This document shows, piece by piece, positions 60,139-64,000 of a stretch of DNA of 64,000 nucleotides. Numbering within the stretch: position 1 is the stretch's first letter; the number at the start of each line of letters is the position of its first letter. A program made the position numbers and the translations under genes. The notes beneath the pieces are model-generated. The model had not been told where the DNA came from, did not search any database, and saw only the letters and a list, made by a program, of their open reading frames with translations. This DNA is from Lachnotalea sp041821265 (lineage in GTDB: Bacteria > Bacillota > Clostridia > Lachnospirales > Lachnospiraceae), in NCBI GenBank assembly GCA_041821265.1, contig JBGUEQ010000014.1, positions 29,195-93,194 of the forward strand. Direction: 5' to 3'.

Positions 60139-60681
60139 ATGGCAAAATATAGAAAACTTGGAAGAAATTCAAGTCAAAGAAAAGCTTTAATGAGAAATCA
60201 AGTAACAAATCTTATCAATAATGGTAAAATTGTTACTACTGAAGCAAAAGCAAAAGAAATTCGCAAAATTGCTGAAGGCATCATTGCATCAGCAATCAAA
60301 GAAAAAGATAATTTTGAAGAAGTTACTGTTAAAGCTAAAGTTCCTCGTAAAGATGCCGATGGCAAAAGAGTAAAAGAAGTTGTTGATGGTAAGAAAGTAA
60401 CTGTATATGATGAAGTTGAGAAGACTATTAAAAAAGATAAGCCTTCACGTCTACATGCAAGAAGACAGATGCTTAAAGTTCTTTACAGTGTTACAGAGAT
60501 TCCAGCAGATTCTGCAGGAAAGAAAAAGAACACAAAAGAAGTTGATTTAGTTGCAAAATTATTTGATGAAGTTGCTCCTAAGTGTGCAGCTCGTACTACT
60601 CAAGGTGGTTACACTAGAATCGTTAAGATTGGTCAACGTAAAGGTGATGCTGCTATGGAAGTATTATTAGAGATTATATAA
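60139..60681 (+). CDS. rplQ: 50S ribosomal protein L17 with insertions
   Basis: A 180-residue L17; E. coli's has 127. The core is intact: YRKLGRNSSQRKALMRNQVT at the start, LHARRQMLKVLYSVTE in the middle and GGYTRIVKIGQRKGDAAMEV at the end. Extra sequence lies at about 58-100 (a charged VKAKVPRKDADGKRV / VYDEVEKTIKKD hairpin-like block) and about 119-133. Such long L17 forms occur in Lachnospiraceae. The insertion should lie on the ribosome surface. TGGAGG precedes the ATG; a terminator ends the super-operon. Confidence 0.96.
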   Translation: MAKYRKLGRNSSQRKALMRNQVTNLINNGKIVTTEAKAKEIRKIAEGIIASAIKEKDNFEEVTVKAKVPRKDADGKRVKEVVDGKKVTVYDEVEKTIKKDKPSRLHARRQMLKVLYSVTEIPADSAGKKKNTKEVDLVAKLFDEVAPKCAARTTQGGYTRIVKIGQRKGDAAMEVLLEII

Positions 60682-60708
60682 TTAGAAAATGAATCGATTT
60701 TAAATAGG

Positions 60709-60747
60709 AAGCTGTTACACTAAGAAATTAGTGTGCAGCTTTTTTTA
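60709..60747 (+). terminator. Rho-independent terminator of the ribosomal super-operon
   Basis: AAGCTG and ACACTAA pair with TTAGTGT and CAGCTT across a GAAA loop with a one-base bulge, followed by seven Ts. Confidence 0.88.
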
Positions 60748-60784
60748 TGTAATAGTAAAGTTCCACGAACTTTACTATTACATA
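60746..60784. repeat. Perfect 18-bp inverted repeat with 3-nt loop
   Basis: TATGTAATAGTAAAGTTC, then CAC, then the exact complement. It abuts the rplQ terminator but has no T-tail on the plus strand. On the minus strand it lies after the AraC gene and could help end that transcript. A stem of this length with a three-base loop at DNA level suggests a cruciform or protein site. Confidence 0.75.
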
Positions 60785-60820
60785 AAAGGCACAATCTTCA
60801 TTGTTCATTAAGGTAATAGA

Positions 60821-61681
60821 CTAGCTTGAACTATATTGCGAATATTTTTTTGGTGAGATACCAACTGCCTTTGTAAAAGCTTTTAAAAAGTTGCTATAAT
60901 CATGAAAACCACTTTTTTCGCATACTTCTGTTACACTTAAGCCAACATTAAGAAGAGATTTTGCAATGCTGATTCTTCGAGCTGTAAGATATTTATTAAT
61001 TGTAGTTCCAGTCTCAGCTTTGAAAATTCTGCAAATGTAGGATTCACTTAAATAAAAGTTATCGGCCAATGATTTGATTGTAAGTTCATTACTGATATTT
61101 TTGTTGATATATTCTAATATATCAATCACTTGACTATTATATTGATAATGTTCTTTTTTTTCTTCTACATCACATTGAGTATTGAATTGACTATTAATCA
61201 TAACTAATAGTTCAGTAAATGCAGTCTGTTCTAACATATCACTTCCAAAACCCGACAAGCTTGACATCTTATGAATATAGTATATAAAACGCTGCTGTTG
61301 TTCTTTTGATAACTCAAGTCGGTGACTGGAGTCAGTCGTTCTGTAGGAGAAACAATGGTCCAAGTTCGTTTCAGGCGTGGATAACTGTTTTAAATATTCA
61401 GGATGTATTGATATTATAATTCGTTCATGAACCATAGAGTCAATTTGATCGATATAATGGCTTTCATATTGATTAATAATAAAAATATCACCTGAATTAA
61501 TATCATAATACTTGTTATCAATTAAAAAGCGTTTCCCTCCAGATACTGAATAAAATAGTTCATAGCAATCATGAATATGCATCGCCATAGGTTTCTCCTC
61601 ATTGTACAAATGTGCTATTGCAAAGCGTTTCGTCTGAATACATTCCGAGATTGCTTTTCTACAAGATGTAAATTCTTTCAT
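60821..61681 (-). CDS. AraC-family transcriptional regulator
   Basis: A 286-residue regulator. The N-terminal cupin sensor domain (about 30-110) has MAMHIHDCYELFYSVSGGKR and YDINSGDIFIINQYESHYI. The C-terminal pair of helix-turn-helix motifs (about 185-283) is recognised by SLADNFYLSESYICRIFKAE and VTEVCEKSGFHDYSNFLKAF. It is transcribed away from kduI across a 314-bp region, so it probably controls kduI-kduD in response to a uronate breakdown product. AAAGGAGG lies upstream of its start on the minus strand. Confidence 0.92.
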   Translation of the reverse strand: MKEFTSCRKAISECIQTKRFAIAHLYNEEKPMAMHIHDCYELFYSVSGGKRFLIDNKYYDINSGDIFIINQYESHYIDQIDSMVHERIIISIHPEYLKQLSTPETNLDHCFSYRTTDSSHRLELSKEQQQRFIYYIHKMSSLSGFGSDMLEQTAFTELLVMINSQFNTQCDVEEKKEHYQYNSQVIDILEYINKNISNELTIKSLADNFYLSESYICRIFKAETGTTINKYLTARRISIAKSLLNVGLSVTEVCEKSGFHDYSNFLKAFTKAVGISPKKYSQYSSS

Positions 61682-61919
61682 ATAAATCCTCCTTTCATTG
61701 TAAGCAATTGAATAATTTCATTCATATTTATTAGTTTAAAACAAGATAGTGTTACATTTAAGAAAATAAGTTAATTTATGTATATAAACTACCGATATAT
61801 GATATCTTATCCAAGAGGTTTAAGAAATTATATATTACTTGTATATTAGGCATGAATTCATTTAATTATAGTATATTAGTTCATTATTTTCAAGGTTTTA
61901 GCCAATAAGTGCAAAGAAT
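61682..61919. other. Divergent AraC-kduI control region
   Basis: A 240-bp AT-rich stretch with no gene. It should hold the AraC promoter on the minus strand and the AraC binding sites, but no convincing direct repeat was seen by eye. The kduI promoter lies just beyond. Confidence 0.4.
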
Positions 61920-61948
61920 TTGTTAATTATGTATGATATACTTATAAC
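61920..61948 (+). promoter_or_regulatory. Candidate kduI promoter
   Basis: TTGTTA at 61920-61925, a 17-nt spacer and TATAAC at 61943-61948, 47 bp before the kduI ATG. Confidence 0.55.
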
Positions 61949-61995
61949 AATAACTAGAAAATTAAAAGTATCTAACGATGAAAGGAAGTAGAATA

Positions 61996-62823
61996 ATGGA
62001 AATCAGAACAGCAGCATCACCTAAAGATGTGAAACATTACACTACACAGCGACTAAGAGAGGAATTCTTAATTCAGAATTTATTCGTACCTGGAGATATT
62101 AAGACAGTATATAGCCACATTGACCGTATTATAACAGGAGCAGCTGTGCCACTAAAACCTTTAGTTTTAACAGCCGGAGACGAAATAAGAGCAGATTATT
62201 TTTTACAAAGGCGTGAACTTGGTATTATTAACATTGGTGGAAAAGGAACAGTTACAGTTGACGGAAGCGTTTATGAACTAGAGTATAAGGATGGAATGTA
62301 TGTCGGCATGGGATCAAAGGATATTGTTTTTGCAAGTGCTGATGAAAAAAATCCAGCTAAATTCTATTTAAATAGCGCACCAGCGCATATGGCATATCCA
62401 ACGGTATTAATTAAGCCAGAGGATTGCGTAACAGTTGAACTTGGAACTATGGAAGAAGCAAATCACAGAGTAATTAGAAAATATATTTTACCAGGACAAG
62501 TTGAAAGTTGTCAGTTAGTTATGGGAATGACAGCACTTGAACCAGGAAGTGTATGGAACACAATGCCTTGTCATACACATGATAGAAGGATGGAAGTGTA
62601 TTTATACTTTGAAGTACCAGAGGAAGCATTAATATTTCATTATATGGGAGAACCAACAGAGACAAGACATATTGTTATGAGAAATGAAGAAGCTGTAATT
62701 TCTCCAAGTTGGTCAATTCACTCGGCTTCAGCTACAAGAGCATATACATTTATTTGGGGAATGGTTGGAGAAAACCAGGCTTTCGATGATATGGATGGAG
62801 TAGCAATGAAAGATTTAATGTAA
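61996..62823 (+). CDS. kduI: 5-keto-4-deoxyuronate isomerase
   Basis: A 275-residue cytoplasmic cupin enzyme. It converts 5-keto-4-deoxyuronate from pectin or other uronides to 3-deoxy-D-glycero-2,5-hexodiulosonate. The start MEIRTAASPKDVKHYTTQRL and the zinc-site region MPCHTHDRRMEVYLYFEVPE are family hallmarks; DMDGVAMKDLM is the usual end. The ATG at 61996 has AAAGGAAG upstream; an earlier ATG lies in that RBS region. The TAA stop lies inside the first bases of a palindromic repeat. kduD follows 250 bp downstream. Confidence 0.95.
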   Translation: MEIRTAASPKDVKHYTTQRLREEFLIQNLFVPGDIKTVYSHIDRIITGAAVPLKPLVLTAGDEIRADYFLQRRELGIINIGGKGTVTVDGSVYELEYKDGMYVGMGSKDIVFASADEKNPAKFYLNSAPAHMAYPTVLIKPEDCVTVELGTMEEANHRVIRKYILPGQVESCQLVMGMTALEPGSVWNTMPCHTHDRRMEVYLYFEVPEEALIFHYMGEPTETRHIVMRNEEAVISPSWSIHSASATRAYTFIWGMVGENQAFDDMDGVAMKDLM

Positions 62824-62950
62824 CTATTCAGTACCCAATAAGGCGAGGCGTTTTGAAAGCAAATTCCCGAGTTTTATAGCGCTAAAATGCAAGTTTCTTG
62901 CATTTTATGTGCATCGCGTAGCAGTAACTATGAAGGTACTGAATCGTTAG
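62820..62950. repeat. Palindromic intergenic repeat element, copy B
   Basis: A 131-bp copy of the element at 2998-3140, in the opposite orientation. The left end GTAACTATTCAGTACC is identical to copy A's. The right end, read inward, gives ATTCAGTACCTTCATAGTTAC with the same GCGATGCACA and AAAATGCAA...TTGCATTTT hairpin beyond it. The other half differs. The last G of kduI and its TAA stop are the first bases of the element. It separates kduI from kduD. Confidence 0.82.
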
Positions 62951-63074
62951 GATTTAATGTAATTGAATACACTTTGTGTTTTCAATAGATTGCATGATGA
63001 AAAGAAGTTATGTACTTTTATTATCATGAATAACTTTAAACTTAAAATGGACAATGATTATAGGAGGATTTAAA

Positions 63075-63878
63075 ATGGCAATATTAGATAGTTTTTCACT
63101 TAAAGGTAAAATCGCACTCATAACAGGTGCATCATATGGAATCGGATTTTCAATCGCAAGTTCCTATGCAGAAGCAGGTGCAACAGTAGTATTTAATGAT
63201 ATTAAACAAGAACTAGTAGATAAGGGAATTGCTGCATATGCGCAAGAAGGCATTAAAGCTTATGGTTATGTATGTGACGTTACAAATGAAGATCAAGTGG
63301 TTGAAATGGTAGCTAAAATTGAAGCAGAAGTTGGTGTTATCGATATTCTTGTTAACAATGCTGGAATTATCAAACGCGTACCGATGATTGAAATGTCAGC
63401 AGCAGATTTTAGACAGGTTATTGACGTAGATTTAAATGCTCCATTTATTGTATCAAAAGCTGTTATTCCAGCAATGATCAAAAAAGGTCATGGAAAAATC
63501 ATTAACATCTGTTCTATGATGAGCGAATTGGGAAGAGAAACAGTTTCAGCTTACGCTGCAGCTAAAGGCGGACTTAAAATGCTTACAAAGAATATTTGTT
63601 CAGAATACGGTGAATTTAACATTCAATGTAATGGTATTGGACCTGGATATATTGCAACTCCTCAGACAGCTCCACTTAGAGAAGTTCAGGCAGATGGTTC
63701 CAAACATCCATTTGACAAGTTCATTTTAGCAAAAACTCCAGCTAACCGTTGGGGAGAGGTAGAAGATTTAGCAGCACCAGCTGTATTCTTGGCTTCGGAG
63801 GCTTCAAACTTCGTTAATGGACATATTCTATACGTTGATGGTGGTATTCTTGCTTATATCGGAAAACAACCACAATAA
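63075..63878 (+). CDS. kduD: 2-dehydro-3-deoxy-D-gluconate 5-dehydrogenase
   Basis: A 267-residue short-chain dehydrogenase that reduces the product of KduI to 2-keto-3-deoxygluconate with NAD(P)H. The cofactor motif TGASYGIGFSIA lies at about 17-28. NNAGIIKRVPM follows, and the catalytic YxxxK is in SAYAAAKGGLKML, with an upstream Ser in ICSMMSELG. The ending FVNGHILYVDGGILAYIG is typical of KduD. AGGAGG lies 7 nt before the ATG at 63075. No KDG kinase or aldolase gene is within the window. Confidence 0.94.
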   Translation: MAILDSFSLKGKIALITGASYGIGFSIASSYAEAGATVVFNDIKQELVDKGIAAYAQEGIKAYGYVCDVTNEDQVVEMVAKIEAEVGVIDILVNNAGIIKRVPMIEMSAADFRQVIDVDLNAPFIVSKAVIPAMIKKGHGKIINICSMMSELGRETVSAYAAAKGGLKMLTKNICSEYGEFNIQCNGIGPGYIATPQTAPLREVQADGSKHPFDKFILAKTPANRWGEVEDLAAPAVFLASEASNFVNGHILYVDGGILAYIGKQPQ

Positions 63879-63939
63879 TATAAATACCAATCATGAAGCT
63901 GAAACATTTCCTTAGGAATATTTCGTTACTGTTCACACA

Positions 63940-63966
63940 GTAGCTTAACACTAGCTGTTAAGCTAC
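63940..63966. other. 11-bp perfect inverted repeat after kduD
   Basis: GTAGCTTAACA, CTAGC, then the exact complement, 61 bp after the kduD stop. There is no T-run. It may be an end of another repeat or a weak terminator; the window ends 34 bp further on with nothing recognisable. Confidence 0.5.
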
Positions 63967-64000
63967 GTAAGAAAATGATTCAACAAATGATTTCTGCTTC

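Noticed and set aside
1..64000. Search for tRNA, rRNA, insertion-sequence transposases, phage or conjugation genes, and defence systems
   Set aside because: None was seen. The ribosomal-protein and housekeeping context is ordinary chromosome, and the repeats found carry no transposase.

Overview
This is an AT-rich, densely packed Firmicutes chromosome segment. Several features point to the Lachnospiraceae (Clostridium cluster XIVa): the r-protein gene order with a KOW-domain gene between map and infA, an L17 with long insertions, a zinc-type S14 and L36, and ftsEX followed by M23 and S41 peptidase genes. The genus is inference; no 16S gene or other decisive marker lies in the window.

Layout. 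(1) 1-2.9 kb: the tail of a polysaccharide gene cluster, with three family 2 glycosyltransferases, the first cut by the window edge. (2) 3-5 kb: a small membrane-protein gene, a decayed secreted-protein gene, an MNT-type nucleotidyltransferase and the first copy of a palindromic repeat. (3) 5.3-15.3 kb: a sugar sensing and uptake locus. It runs membrane-anchored sugar-binding protein, histidine kinase, NarL-type regulator, a second anchored binding protein, then an RbsA/RbsC/RbsB-type ABC importer, a VOC protein and a PfkB (fructokinase-like) sugar kinase. (4) 15.3-29.2 kb: a glycan locus. A NodZ/FUT8-like fucosyltransferase diverges from a bifunctional fucokinase/GDP-fucose pyrophosphorylase. 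After it come GT4 and GT2 enzymes, a polyprenyl-phosphate sugar synthase with a DUF2304 partner, two tandem Gpi18-like GT-C transferases, two acyltransferase-3 proteins and a large polytopic protein. (5) 29.2-42.2 kb: housekeeping and envelope genes: RidA, an HPr-like protein with no histidine, a CPBP protease, YjfB, a divergent WecG/TagA relative, YitT, a CdaR-type regulator, ftsE-ftsX-M23-S41, an rRNA-type methyltransferase and a PMT-like transferase. (6) 42.3-60.7 kb: a headless glycosyltransferase remnant, then the S10-spc-alpha ribosomal super-operon, rpsJ to rplQ. Long structured or repeat-bearing spacers sit between rpsH and rplF, rpmJ and rpsM, and rpsM and rpsK. (7) 60.8-64 kb: an AraC regulator divergent from kduI and kduD (uronate catabolism).

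How the parts fit. The 5-15 kb genes read as a self-contained unit that senses, imports and phosphorylates one sugar. The 15-29 kb genes read as salvage of L-fucose to GDP-fucose, plus a membrane pathway that loads sugars on polyprenyl phosphate, transfers them outside the cell and acylates the glycan. The most unusual non-coding signal is a 131-143 bp intergenic element with 16-bp inverted ends (full copies at 2998 and 62820). Its degenerate ends recur at or just after several stop codons, and an internal box of it reappears between rpsH and rplF. No tRNA, rRNA, CRISPR array, transposase or phage gene was seen.
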